Shown here one piece after another: positions 32,912 through 41,120 of a stretch of 64,000 nt of DNA. The position numbers and the translations under genes were made by a program. Numbering within the stretch: the first letter of the stretch is position 1; each line of letters starts with the position of its first letter. Source of the DNA: Trebonia sp963771985 (GTDB lineage Bacteria > Actinomycetota > Actinomycetes > Streptosporangiales > Streptosporangiaceae); assembly GCA_963771985.1 (NCBI GenBank), contig CAVYVO010000022.1, forward strand, positions 186,001 to 250,000, in the 5' to 3' direction. Under the pieces are notes generated by a model. It had not been told where the DNA came from. It saw nothing but the letters and a program-made list of their open reading frames with translations, and did no database searches.

Positions 32912-34040
32912 ATGTCCATGAACGCGACGCCGCAGGAAAGCACGCCGTCCACCTACGCCGCCGCCGGGGTGGACGAGGAGCGCGAGCAGGCCGCGTTCGC
33001 CCGGGTGATGCGCCCGTGGCTGGCCCGGACCAAGGTCAGGTCCCCGATGGTCACCTCGATCACGGGGCTGGCCAGCGGCTACTTCGCGACGCTGATGCAC
33101 CTGCCGCCCGGTCCGCCGCTGGCCCTGACCACCGACGGCGTGGGCACCAAGATCCTGCTCGCCAGGGAGGCCAACCGCTGGGAGCCGATCGGCGTCGACT
33201 GCGTAGCCAACAACGTCAACGACCTGATCTGCGTCGGCGCGGTGCCGCTCGCGCTGCTCGACTATATGGCCACCGACCGGATCGACGAAGGCGTCCTGGA
33301 CGAGGTCGCCCGCGGGCTCTTCCTCGGCGCGGAGCTGGCCGGCATCGCCATCCCGGGCGGTGAGATCGCGCAGATCGGCGACATGCTCGCGGACTCGGCG
33401 GACGGCGGCCCGATGCTGGACCTGGTGGGAACCGCGATCGGCGCCCTCCCGCCAGGACGCGAGGCGCTGGACGGAAGCCTGGCGCGGCCCGGTGACGTGG
33501 TCATCGGGCTGCTCAGCTCCGGGCTGCACAGCAACGGCTACTCTCTCGCCAGGCACGCGCTGTTCCGCAAGGGCGGGATGACGCTGTCGGACCAGGTGCC
33601 GGGCACCGGTCGGCGGCTGGCGGACGCGCTGCTCCAGCCCACGCGGGTGTACGTGAAGGCGGTCGAGGCGCTGTGGGCGGCCGGCATCGCCCCGCACGGC
33701 ATGGCCCACATCTCGGGCGGCGGCCTGCTCAACCTGGCCCGGCTCGCGGCCGATGTGTCCTACGAGCTCGAACGCGATGGTGCCCGTCCCGGAGATCTTC
33801 ACGCTCATCGCCCAGCAAGGCGAGATCCCGCCGGCCACGATGTACGCCACCTTCAACATGGGCATCGGGTTCTGCGTGGTGGTCAGCAAGTCCGACCAGC
33901 AAGCGGCCCTGGCCGCCCTCAAGCAGGTGGGCGAGGACGCGGCCCGCGTCGGCTGGGTGACCAGCAGGCCCGGCAAGACGGTGTCGATCCCGTCGGCGGG
34001 CCTCATCGGCAAGGGAGACACCTTCGAGCCGGTACGTTAG
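32912..34040 (+). pseudogene. purM: PurM-like AIR synthase, +1 frameshift
   Basis: Phosphoribosylformylglycinamidine cyclo-ligase-type protein. The first frame reads TTDGVGTKILLAREANRW, GVDCVANNVNDLICVGA, PGGEIAQIGDML and SSGLHSNGYSLAR, all AIR synthase hallmarks. At 33767-33775 (CTC-GAA-CGC) one extra base shifts the frame; the remainder continues as NAMVPVPEIFTLIAQQG and TFNMGIGFCVVV to 34040. With the base removed the protein would be about 375 residues, a normal length. No purine genes are adjacent, so this may be a second or divergent copy. Start: ATG 32912 or 32918; GGGAG lies 9 nt before 32918. The M20 dipeptidase gene begins 6 bp after the stop. Confidence 0.85.
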
Positions 34041-34046
34041 GTTTCC

Positions 34047-35453
34047 ATGGACGTTCGGGAGTTTGTCGCGGCGAATGCCGCCGAGTTTTCTCAGGCGTTG
34101 CGGGAGTGGCTGGCGATTCCGTCGGTTTCGGCGGATCCCGCGCGCCACGGCGACGTGCGCCGGTCGGCCCAGTGGCTGGCCGGCTACCTGGAGAAGACCG
34201 GCTTCCCGATCGTCGAGGTCTGGGAGACCAAGGGCCTGCCGGCCGTCTACGCCCACTGGCCGGCCGCCGCCGACGGCGCGCCCCGGGTGCTCGTGTACGG
34301 CCATCACGACGTGCAGCCGGCCGAGCTGGCCGACGGCTGGGACTGCGAGCCGTTCGAGCCCGCCGAACGCGACGGACGGATCTTCGGCCGCGGCGCCTCC
34401 GATGACAAGGGCCAGGTGCTGTTCCACGCGCTCGGCCTGCGCGCCTGCCTGGCCGGCGGCGGCGCTCCGGCGCCCCCCGTCTCGATCACCATGCTCATCG
34501 AGGGCGAGGAGGAATCGGGCTCGCCGCACTTCGCCGACCTGCTGCGAGAGCGGCAGGACCGGCTCGGCTCCGACGTGATCGTGATCAGCGACACCACGAT
34601 GTGGGCGGCGGACGTGCCGTCGATCTGCACCGGTATGCGGGGCCTCGCCGACGCCGAGATCACGCTGACCGGGCCGACGCGGGACCTGCATTCGGGGTCC
34701 TTCGGCGGCGGCGTGCCGAACCCGGCGCACGCGCTCGCGGCGCTGCTGGCCGGCTTGCACGACGAGGACGGGAAGGTGACGCTGCCCGGCTTCTACGACG
34801 ACGTGGTCCCGCTGTCCGGCGAGGAGCGCGCACTGCTCGCGAGGCTCCCCTTCGACGAGAAGCAGTGGCTCGCCGACGCCGGCGACAGCCAGGCGCTGGC
34901 CGGCGAAGCCGGCTACTCCACGCTGGAGCGGATCTGGGCGCGGCCGACGGCGGAGGTAAACGGCATGTGGGGCGGCCACACTGGCCCCGGCCCGAAGACG
35001 ATCATCCCGCAGGAGGCCCATGCCAAGGTCTCCTTCCGGCTGGTCGCCGATCAGGAGCCGGCCGCCGTCATCGCATCCCTTCGTCAATACATCAACACCC
35101 ATATCCCGAACGGAGTCGAGGCGACTGTCACGGCCGGACACGGAGTCCGCCCCTGCCGGTCGTCCATCGACTCGCCGGCTGTGGCAGCGGCCCGCCGCGC
35201 CATGGCGCGGGCATTCGGCCATGAGGTGCTGTTCACCAAGGAGGGCGGCAGCGGTCCCGAGGCCGACCTCGCCGACATCCTGGGCGCGCCGCTCGTCTTC
35301 GTGGCGGTAGGCCTTGACGCCGACCGTATTCACGCACCCAATGAGTACGTGGACCTCTCCCGGCTGCTGCGCGGCGCGGAGTCGGTCGCATACCTGTGGG
35401 AGGAACTCGCACTCCCGCGAGCCGAAAATACCGCGGACCCGGCCGCGCGATGA
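34047..35453 (+). CDS. M20 family dipeptidase
   Basis: A zinc-dependent dipeptidase/carnosinase-like enzyme of the M20 family, 468 residues. Metal and catalytic motifs: YGHHDVQPAE (near residue 92, metal His and catalytic Asp), GRGASDDKGQ near 117 (bridging Asp), EGEEESGSP near 152 (catalytic Glu) and IHAPNEYV near the C-terminus (His). The dimerisation lid domain lies between about 190 and 370, with the conserved LHSGSFGG. It hydrolyses dipeptides in the cytosol; substrate preference cannot be told. ATG 34047 follows purM by 6 bp, and the stop overlaps the nudC start (ATGA), so the three genes look like one operon. Confidence 0.9.
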   Translation: MDVREFVAANAAEFSQALREWLAIPSVSADPARHGDVRRSAQWLAGYLEKTGFPIVEVWETKGLPAVYAHWPAAADGAPRVLVYGHHDVQPAELADGWDCEPFEPAERDGRIFGRGASDDKGQVLFHALGLRACLAGGGAPAPPVSITMLIEGEEESGSPHFADLLRERQDRLGSDVIVISDTTMWAADVPSICTGMRGLADAEITLTGPTRDLHSGSFGGGVPNPAHALAALLAGLHDEDGKVTLPGFYDDVVPLSGEERALLARLPFDEKQWLADAGDSQALAGEAGYSTLERIWARPTAEVNGMWGGHTGPGPKTIIPQEAHAKVSFRLVADQEPAAVIASLRQYINTHIPNGVEATVTAGHGVRPCRSSIDSPAVAAARRAMARAFGHEVLFTKEGGSGPEADLADILGAPLVFVAVGLDADRIHAPNEYVDLSRLLRGAESVAYLWEELALPRAENTADPAAR

Positions 35454-36430
35454 GCTGCCCGGCAGGCACGCGGCAACATGACAGCGGACCGCTGGGGCGG
35501 CTGGCGCTGTCCCGGTCCACGGTGGACCGGGCGACGACCCGGCGCGGCGACGCCGCGTGGGTCGCGGCCGCGTGGGCGGACCCGCGGACCCGGGTGCTCG
35601 TGGTGAACGACTCCCGCGCGCTGGTCCGGTACGACGGTGACCAGCCGGAGCTGGTGTTCGTGTCGCCGGCGCAGGCGCCTGAGGGCACCAGGTTCCTGCT
35701 CGGAGTCGACGACGACGGCATCGCCTACTTCGGGGTGAGCGGTGAACTCGGGGGAGACGCCACCGACCGTTCGGAAGAAAAGAATGTAAAGCCCATGGTG
35801 CTGAGGCAGGTGGGCGCGGTGCTGAGCGACCGGGACGCCGGGCTGCTCACGCACGCCGTCGCGCTGGCCAACTGGCACGACACGCACACCCACTGCCCGC
35901 AGTGCGGAAGCCCGACCGTGCCCGCCCCGGCCGGCCACCTGACCACGTGTCCGGCGGACGGGACCGAGCATTTCCCGCGGCTGGACCCGGCGGTGATCAT
36001 GCTGGTCACGGACCCGGATGACCGCTGCCTGCTGGCCAGGAACGCGCTGTGGCCGAAGGGTCGGATGTCGGTGCTCGCCGGGTTCGTCGAGCCGGGGGAG
36101 TCCGCCGAGCAGGCGGTGGCGCGCGAGGTTTTCGAGGAGGCCGCCATCACGGTCGGCCAGATCCGCTACCTGGGCAGCCAGCCGTGGCCGATGCCGCGCA
36201 GCCTCATGCTCGGCTTCCAGGCTGTGGCCGCGGGCGGCCAGCGTATCGCCGTCGACGAGGAAGAGATCGGCGAGGCGCACTGGTTCACCCGCGACGAGCT
36301 GCGGGCCAGCATCGACACGGGCGAGCTGGCGCTGGCGCCGACATCGTCGATCGCCCGGCGGCTGATCGAATACTGGTACGGCGCCGAACTTCCCGACGGA
36401 CCAGATGCCTGGACCGCCCCGGCTCGCTAA
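35450..36430 (+). CDS. nudC: NAD(+)/NADH diphosphatase NudC
   Basis: A NudC-type Nudix hydrolase of about 326 residues that cleaves NADH to NMNH and AMP and can remove NAD caps from RNA. The zinc ribbon is CPQCG...TTCPADG (near 147-170), the Nudix box GFVEPGESAEQAVAREVFEE near 208-227 is complete, and SQPWPMPRSLM just after it is the NADH pyrophosphatase signature. ATG 35450 overlaps the dipeptidase stop (ATGA) and gives a normal-length protein; the open frame extends upstream to 35396. In mycobacteria nudC also lies close to adnB, which supports a conserved block interrupted by newer genes. Confidence 0.92.
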   Translation: MSCPAGTRQHDSGPLGRLALSRSTVDRATTRRGDAAWVAAAWADPRTRVLVVNDSRALVRYDGDQPELVFVSPAQAPEGTRFLLGVDDDGIAYFGVSGELGGDATDRSEEKNVKPMVLRQVGAVLSDRDAGLLTHAVALANWHDTHTHCPQCGSPTVPAPAGHLTTCPADGTEHFPRLDPAVIMLVTDPDDRCLLARNALWPKGRMSVLAGFVEPGESAEQAVAREVFEEAAITVGQIRYLGSQPWPMPRSLMLGFQAVAAGGQRIAVDEEEIGEAHWFTRDELRASIDTGELALAPTSSIARRLIEYWYGAELPDGPDAWTAPAR

Positions 36431-36471
36431 GGTTGTTCACAAGTATTTCCGAGTCTTGTCGTGCCATTTTC

Positions 36472-36499
36472 TTGACAAAAACGACCTATTTACTAGGCT
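36472..36499 (+). promoter_or_regulatory. leaderless promoter of winged-helix gene
   Basis: TTGACA (36472-36477), 16-bp spacer, TAGGCT (36494-36499), then 6 nt to GTG 36506. It is the clearest sigma-70-type promoter in the window and implies a leaderless mRNA. Confidence 0.65.
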
Positions 36500-36505
36500 A
36501 TATGG

Positions 36506-37072
36506 GTGAGCAGCCCGGAGACGGCGGGGGGAGACAGCGGAGCGGAGGTGGCAGGGCAGGTGCGGATCGGCACGCAACTGCGGGACCGCGCGGAGGGCCA
36601 GCCGTGTGCTGACCAGCCGCCGACCACGCTGCCGCAGCAGGGCACGGACGGGACACTGCTCGCCGTGGTCCCGATCCCCGGCACCCGGACCTCGCTGGCG
36701 ATCGTCGGCTACCCGGTGACCGCGCCGGGCGCGACGCCTGGCGTGCCGGACGCCCCCGCCGCGACGGGGGGCGGGGACGTCCATTCCGGGCTGTTGCTCG
36801 ACCATGACCAGCGGCGGGTCTGGGTGGACGGCAAAGAGGTGACGCTGACCTTCCAGGAATTCGAGCTGCTCGCCTTCCTCAGCGCGCACCCGGCGACGGT
36901 GTTCAGCCGCTCTGACCTGGTACAGCGGGTGTGGCAGCGCGATTTCGCCGCGGACAGCCGCACGGTCGACGTGCACGTCAGCCGGCTGCGGCACAAGCTC
37001 GGCCCGGTCTATGGCAGGTACCTGGTCACCGAATACCGGGTCGGCTACCAGTTCCGGCCGACAGTCGGCTGA
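36506..37072 (+). CDS. orphan OmpR-type winged-helix regulator
   Basis: A 188-residue DNA-binding protein. The C-terminal half is an OmpR/PhoB-type winged helix: LTFQEFELLAFLSAHPATVF, RSDLVQRVWQRD, SRTVDVHVSRLRHKLG and the wing TEYRVGYQF. The N-terminal half (about 85 residues) has no receiver domain: no phosphorylatable Asp context, but a Pro/Gly/Ala-rich segment and a short beta region (GTLLAVVPIPGTRTSLAIVG). No sensor kinase is adjacent. This layout is common among actinobacterial transcription factors of unknown signal. It has its own leaderless promoter. The PPOX gene is convergent, 8 bp away. Confidence 0.82.
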   Translation: MSSPETAGGDSGAEVAGQVRIGTQLRDRAEGQPCADQPPTTLPQQGTDGTLLAVVPIPGTRTSLAIVGYPVTAPGATPGVPDAPAATGGGDVHSGLLLDHDQRRVWVDGKEVTLTFQEFELLAFLSAHPATVFSRSDLVQRVWQRDFAADSRTVDVHVSRLRHKLGPVYGRYLVTEYRVGYQFRPTVG

Positions 37073-37080
37073 GCGGGAAC

Positions 37081-37491
37081 TCAGCCGCTGACGTCGGGGC
37101 CGGCCTTGGTGACCGTGATGCGCAGCAGGACCCGCTTGTCGCGCTCCATCGCGGCCCGGTAGTCGTCCCAGTCGGGGTGCTCGCCGGAGATGTGCCGGTA
37201 GTAGTCGACCAGGCCGTCCATGGCCTCGGGCAGTTCCACGATCTCCGCCGTTCCCTCGATCTGCACCCAGCGGCCGAAGAACGTGTCCGGGAAGGCGCAC
37301 AGCCATACCCGCGGGTCCCGGCGGATGTTGCGGACCTTGTAGGCGGTCTGCCGCGTGCTGATCACCACGTGCCCCGCGCCGTCAACGCCGGCGGTGACCG
37401 GCGACAGCTGGGGCAGCCCGTCGCTCTTGAGGGTGCCGAGCACCGCGTGGTGCTGCGTGCGGACGAAGTCGAGCGCTGCGTCAGTGTCCAT
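37081..37491 (-). CDS. PPOX-class F420/FMN-dependent protein
   Basis: A 136-residue split beta-barrel protein of the pyridoxamine 5'-phosphate oxidase-like family, the subgroup usually annotated as PPOX class F420-dependent oxidoreductase. Landmarks: HHAVLGTLKSDGLPQLSPV (residues about 14-32), RQTAYKVRNIRRDPRVWLCA (47-66) and VQIEGTAEIVELPEAMDG. It probably reduces or binds a flavin-type cofactor; the substrate is unknown. ATG 37491 is chosen with GAGGA 8 nt upstream; the open frame runs longer upstream without homology. Sits tail to tail with the winged-helix gene. Confidence 0.85.
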   Translation of the reverse strand: MDTDAALDFVRTQHHAVLGTLKSDGLPQLSPVTAGVDGAGHVVISTRQTAYKVRNIRRDPRVWLCAFPDTFFGRWVQIEGTAEIVELPEAMDGLVDYYRHISGEHPDWDDYRAAMERDKRVLLRITVTKAGPDVSG

Positions 37492-37658
37492 GGCTGCATC
37501 CTCGCAGCGGCCCCCTATCGGCGCGCGCCGGCAGGTGGTCGCGAACCTGGCCGAGGAGTGGGAGAAACCGGACTTCACGCTGAAGTAGAAGCAGGCCGCG
37601 ATCGGGCAGACCCCGAGTGCGGTCATCCTCAAGCCGGCGGGACCGGTACCGTCGCTTT

Positions 37659-38129
37659 GTGGATTTGCCGGGCATTCACCGGAACGTGCGATGGGCAGCC
37701 TTGTCCGCCCTGGTGCTCGCGGTGGCAGCGTGCACTAGCAGCCCGAGCCCTCCTGCTCGCCCGGCAACGGCGCATTCCACGCCAGGACCTGTAACCGAGA
37801 GCTTTGCCGGCCATCGCTTCACTGTGACGTTCGGTGCGTTCGACATGTCGGCGTTCCCGGGAACGCCGAACCCGTGGGACCGGGCCATCACACGTAGCCA
37901 GGAATGTGCACTGTGGAAGCAGGCCCAGCCGCTGCTCAGCCAATCCGGCCTGTATGACGCATGGATGTTCGGCCAGCCCGGCGTACCCCACTGGACGGCG
38001 TTCACTATCGGGTATGACATCGTCACCGACTACCGCCAGCGCCACCCCGACATGAGCTGGCCGGCGATAACCGCCGCCAGCGCGGCTACGATCCTTGCGG
38101 GCAGCCGCTACCGGCCACGCTCGTCTTGA
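37659..38129 (+). CDS. lipoprotein with DUF2268-like C-terminus, shortened
   Basis: A secreted lipoprotein of about 156 residues. The lipobox VAAC follows a hydrophobic segment (AALSALVLAVAAC), with a Ser/Pro-rich linker after it. The C-terminal part (WTAFTIGYDIVTDYRQRHPD then ILAGSRY) resembles the end of the DUF2268 family of predicted zinc proteases, whose HExxH centre is not present here. The protein is much shorter than that family, so it may have lost its catalytic middle. Start GTG 37659 or 37686 is uncertain. I see no partner genes. Confidence 0.5.
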   Translation: MDLPGIHRNVRWAALSALVLAVAACTSSPSPPARPATAHSTPGPVTESFAGHRFTVTFGAFDMSAFPGTPNPWDRAITRSQECALWKQAQPLLSQSGLYDAWMFGQPGVPHWTAFTIGYDIVTDYRQRHPDMSWPAITAASAATILAGSRYRPRSS

Positions 38130-38319
38130 ACCCCGCTGCTCCGCTTCCACAGTGCGCACGTACGCGGCCACCAGCCAGCCCGCAACCTAGAATTACAGGA
38201 ATTGAAAGGGCGGAGTCTGCGCGGCGGATGGGTGATGACGGTCATGCGACGGCGGCCATGGATGCGCCGGCCGGGCCCGGCTCCGGGACGTTGTCTCGCC
38301 ATTCGGACACTGCGGGGCA

Positions 38320-38387
38320 CTTAGGGCCCGAAACCTCCCTTCCGGGCGGCGTTTTGCCCGTTTTGTCCGGCGGTTTCGGGTCCTAAG
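38320..38387. repeat. 68-bp long inverted repeat
   Basis: Arms CTTAGGGCCCGAAACC (38320-38335) and GGTTTCGGGTCCTAAG (38372-38387) pair with one G-T position. The loop holds a smaller stem of GGGC/GCCC type. No T-run follows, so it is a poor intrinsic terminator; it may be a separate palindromic repeat. Confidence 0.7.
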
Positions 38388-38550
38388 TCACGGAGGGCTA
38401 TCGCCGGATGAGAATGATCCCGGCTCGCTGCGGGTGCGCCGGGCCGGCGTGCTCCGCCGGGGTGCGGGCGCGGCGTTCCGCGCCGGCGCCCGGGCGGCCG
38501 GACGTCACGGCACCGGCCGCCGCGGCCCGCGCGATCTGGATCCAGCCGGT

Positions 38551-38695
38551 GATCATGGAATCCAGCCCGCTGAATACCAGGCGGGGTATTCGCGCGCAGC
38601 GAGGAGGAGAGGCTTTCCGGCAGCACGTATCCCGTCGGTGCCTCGCCCCATAACCGCGATCGATCACCAGCCTCGGAGACCCGCCCGTTCGACCT
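38551..38695 (+). repeat. E2-type right flank without core
   Basis: It starts GATCATGGAATCCAGCCCGC and follows the E2 flank (14058-14195) closely for about 40 bp, diverges, then matches again over CCCCATAACCGCGATCGATCA. The 71-bp AT-rich core to its left is absent; the sequence there is GC-rich. It looks like a truncated copy. Confidence 0.75.
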
Positions 38696-38733
38696 TTATG
38701 TGCTTCCGCGAGTCGGCGGTCGAGCAGCGGCGG

Positions 38734-40350
38734 TCAGATGTGCAGCGCTGCTGAGTGTTCGGCGGCGGATCCCTTACGGGTGAGCAGGGCGATCAGCGCG
38801 CCTCCGATGGCGACGACGCACGCCACGAGGAACGCGGCCGTCATGCCGCTGATGAACGTGGCGTGGGTGACGTCCGCGATCGCGGTGGCAACCTGCGCGG
38901 GTGTGCCCTTCCGCGCCGGCGCGACGCCGACCGTGGCGGCGCTCTTGACGCCGGCGAGCTGGGCCGGGCTGAGGGCGGGCAGGTGCGCGGCGGCCCAGTT
39001 GGCCGGCAGCAGGCTGTTCACCTTCGCGGACATGATCGCGCCGAGCACGGCGGTGCCGATCGTGCCGCCGACCTGCATCGCCGTGGACTGCAGGCCGCCG
39101 GCGACGCCGGCCAGTTCGACCGCGACGTTGCCGACGATCACCTCGGTGGCCCCCACCATCACCGGGCTGAGCCCGAGGCCGAGCATGGCGAACCACAGGA
39201 TGGTGTCGTTCAGGCTGGAGGTCATGCTGATCCGGGACAGCCCGAACAGCGCGCCCGCGGCGAGCAGCATGCCGGCGACCATCGGCACGCGCGGCCCGAT
39301 CCTGGTGATGAGCGCACCCGAGAGCGGCGCGCCGACGATCAGCATGCCGGTGAGCGGCAGCAGCCGGACGCCGGCGCCGATCGCGTCGAGCCCGTGCACG
39401 TTCTCCATGAAGAACGTCATGAAGAACATGGCGCCGAACAGCGAGAACATCAGCGTGAGGACCAGGACAGTGCCGGCCGACAGCGGCACCGAGCGGAACA
39501 GCGTCAGCGGCAGCAGCGGGTCCTTGGCCCGTGCCTCGCGGACGATGAACAGCGCCAGGGTCACGGCCGCGGCGGCGAAGAACGCGATGGCCTCGCCGCT
39601 GGCCCAGCCGTAGTCCGGAGCCTTGATCAGGCCCCACACCAGCAGGAACAGGAACGCGGTCAGCAGGCCGATGCCCGGGATGTCGAACGAGCGCGCGGCG
39701 GGTGACGGCGGGGTCTCGCGCAGCACGAGCAGCCCCACCGCGAGCGCGATGATGCCCACCGGGACGTTGATGTAGAAGCACGACTCCCAGCTGATGTGCT
39801 GCACCAGCAGTCCGCCGACGATCGGGCCGGCCGCCGTGGACGCGCCGATCACCGCGCCCCAGATGCCGATGGCTCCGTTCAGCTTCTCGACCGGGAAGGT
39901 CTCGCGCAGCAGCGCGAGCGCCGTCGGCTGCAGCATGGCGCCGAAGACGCCCTGGAGGACGCGGAACGCGATGATCAGCGAGATGCTGCCCGCGATGGTG
40001 CCGGACAGGCCGACGGCGGCGGAGGCGGCGGCGAAGCCGACGATGCCGGTGAGGAAGACCTTCTTGTGCCCGAACCGGTCGCCGATCTTGCCGATGGTGA
40101 TCAGCGTGACGGCGAGCGCCAGCAGATAGCCGTTGGTGACCCACTGGATGTCGGCGAGCGACGCGCCGAGCTTGGACTGGATGGCGGGGTTGGCGACGGC
40201 GACGATCGTGCCGTCGAGACCGACCATCATGACCCCCAGCGCGGCGGACAGCAGGGTCAGCCGGGGGCTGCCGCGCACGCCTTTGCGCTTGGTGGTCTTC
40301 GTGCCTGCCTGTGTGGTGATAGCGACTTCGGCCTGATGGCTCACTGCCAT
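38734..40350 (-). CDS. MFS multidrug exporter, DHA2 (EmrB/QacA) type
   Basis: A 14-helix drug:H+ antiporter of the DHA2 family, 538 residues. Landmarks: LDGTIVAVANPAIQ (helix 1 acidic motif D1, near 45), WVTNGYLLALAVTLITIGKI, GDRFGHKKVFLTG (motif A, near 90), GAVIGASTAAGPIVGGLLVQ (motif C, antiporter signature, near 165) and helical repeats to the C-terminus. It probably exports amphipathic drugs or an own metabolite. ATG 40350 has GAGGAG just upstream. It is divergent from a TetR gene, and the intergenic region holds two TGTCA/TGACA operators, one covering each promoter, so local repression and induction by an exported substrate is the simple reading. Confidence 0.92.
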   Translation of the reverse strand: MAVSHQAEVAITTQAGTKTTKRKGVRGSPRLTLLSAALGVMMVGLDGTIVAVANPAIQSKLGASLADIQWVTNGYLLALAVTLITIGKIGDRFGHKKVFLTGIVGFAAASAAVGLSGTIAGSISLIIAFRVLQGVFGAMLQPTALALLRETFPVEKLNGAIGIWGAVIGASTAAGPIVGGLLVQHISWESCFYINVPVGIIALAVGLLVLRETPPSPAARSFDIPGIGLLTAFLFLLVWGLIKAPDYGWASGEAIAFFAAAAVTLALFIVREARAKDPLLPLTLFRSVPLSAGTVLVLTLMFSLFGAMFFMTFFMENVHGLDAIGAGVRLLPLTGMLIVGAPLSGALITRIGPRVPMVAGMLLAAGALFGLSRISMTSSLNDTILWFAMLGLGLSPVMVGATEVIVGNVAVELAGVAGGLQSTAMQVGGTIGTAVLGAIMSAKVNSLLPANWAAAHLPALSPAQLAGVKSAATVGVAPARKGTPAQVATAIADVTHATFISGMTAAFLVACVVAIGGALIALLTRKGSAAEHSAALHI

Positions 40351-40386
40351 GCTCCTCGCGGGGACTCGTTGACAGCGACCAGCGTA

Positions 40387-40425
40387 TGTCAGTCAATGAC
40401 ACTTTACAAGCAATGTCACTTGACA
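40387..40425. promoter_or_regulatory. paired TetR operators in MFS/TetR divergent promoter
   Basis: Two inverted repeats: TGTCA-GTCAA-TGACA (40387-40401) and TGTCA-CT-TGACA (40414-40425). The second overlaps TTGACA (40420-40425), the -35 box of the tetR promoter whose -10 is TAACCT (40442-40447). The first lies at TAAAGT on the minus strand (40406-40401), a probable -10 box for the MFS gene. This arrangement fits autoregulation by the TetR protein. Confidence 0.65.
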
Positions 40426-40471
40426 GTATGTGACGTGGAGGTAACCTGTATGTATTCAGGAGGTGTCCGTG

Positions 40472-41110
40472 GTGTCCCTGGCAGAGCCGCACAGACGCGA
40501 GCGCAAGAAGCGCCAGACTCGCGACGCCCTCGTGCACGCGGCGCTGAAGCTGTTCGACGCCAAGGGGTACGAGCACACGGCGATCCGCGAGATCACCGAC
40601 GCCGTCGACGTCTCGGAGCGCACGTTCTTCCGGTATTTCGCGAGCAAGGAAGACCTGGCGGTGTCGTTCGTCAGGGATGCCTCGAGCGCCTTTGTCCGGG
40701 AACTCGCGGCCCGCCCGGCGGACGAGGAGCCGCTCGTCGCCATGCGTAACGCGTTCGACGCGTCGCTGCGCGCGATCACCGCCGACGAGGGCCCGCCCGG
40801 TGAGGAGTCGATCTACCTGCTGATCGTCAAGCTGATCGACAGCACGCCATCGCTGCTCGCCGCGCACCTGCGCTTCCTGCATGACCGGGATGACGAGGTC
40901 GTCCGCGTGCTGGCCGAACGCGAAGGCGTCGACCCGGTGACCGACCTGCGGCCGCGGATCGCCGCGGTGGTGTTCGGCGGCCTGGCCGCCACCGCCACCA
41001 AGCGGTGGCGGACCGAGGGCTGCGGCACCGTGGCGGAGATGCTGGCCGCGTTCGACGCGTGCCTGGCGCAGCTCGGCCCGGCGCTGGCCGGGCACTGGAC
41101 CGCTCGCTAG
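40472..41110 (+). CDS. TetR family repressor of MFS gene
   Basis: A TetR/AcrR regulator of about 212 residues. The DNA-binding domain is RDALVHAALKLFDAKGYEH (near 17-35) followed by IREITDAVDVSERTFFRYFASKEDL. The C-terminal domain is all helical; its ligand is unknown, probably a substrate of the divergent exporter. GTG 40472 is 8 nt after AGGAGG; GTG 40463 and 40469 are in-frame alternatives nearer that site. The mftD gene starts 10 bp after the stop, so the two may be co-transcribed. Confidence 0.9.
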   Translation: MSLAEPHRRERKKRQTRDALVHAALKLFDAKGYEHTAIREITDAVDVSERTFFRYFASKEDLAVSFVRDASSAFVRELAARPADEEPLVAMRNAFDASLRAITADEGPPGEESIYLLIVKLIDSTPSLLAAHLRFLHDRDDEVVRVLAEREGVDPVTDLRPRIAAVVFGGLAATATKRWRTEGCGTVAEMLAAFDACLAQLGPALAGHWTAR

Positions 41111-41120
41111 CGCCGCCGCC

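Larger units (their letters stand above)
38130..38733. other. gap with hairpin and E2-type flank
   Basis: About 600 bp without a supportable gene. It holds a long inverted repeat (38320-38387) and a copy of the E2 right flank (38551-38695). Confidence 0.5.
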
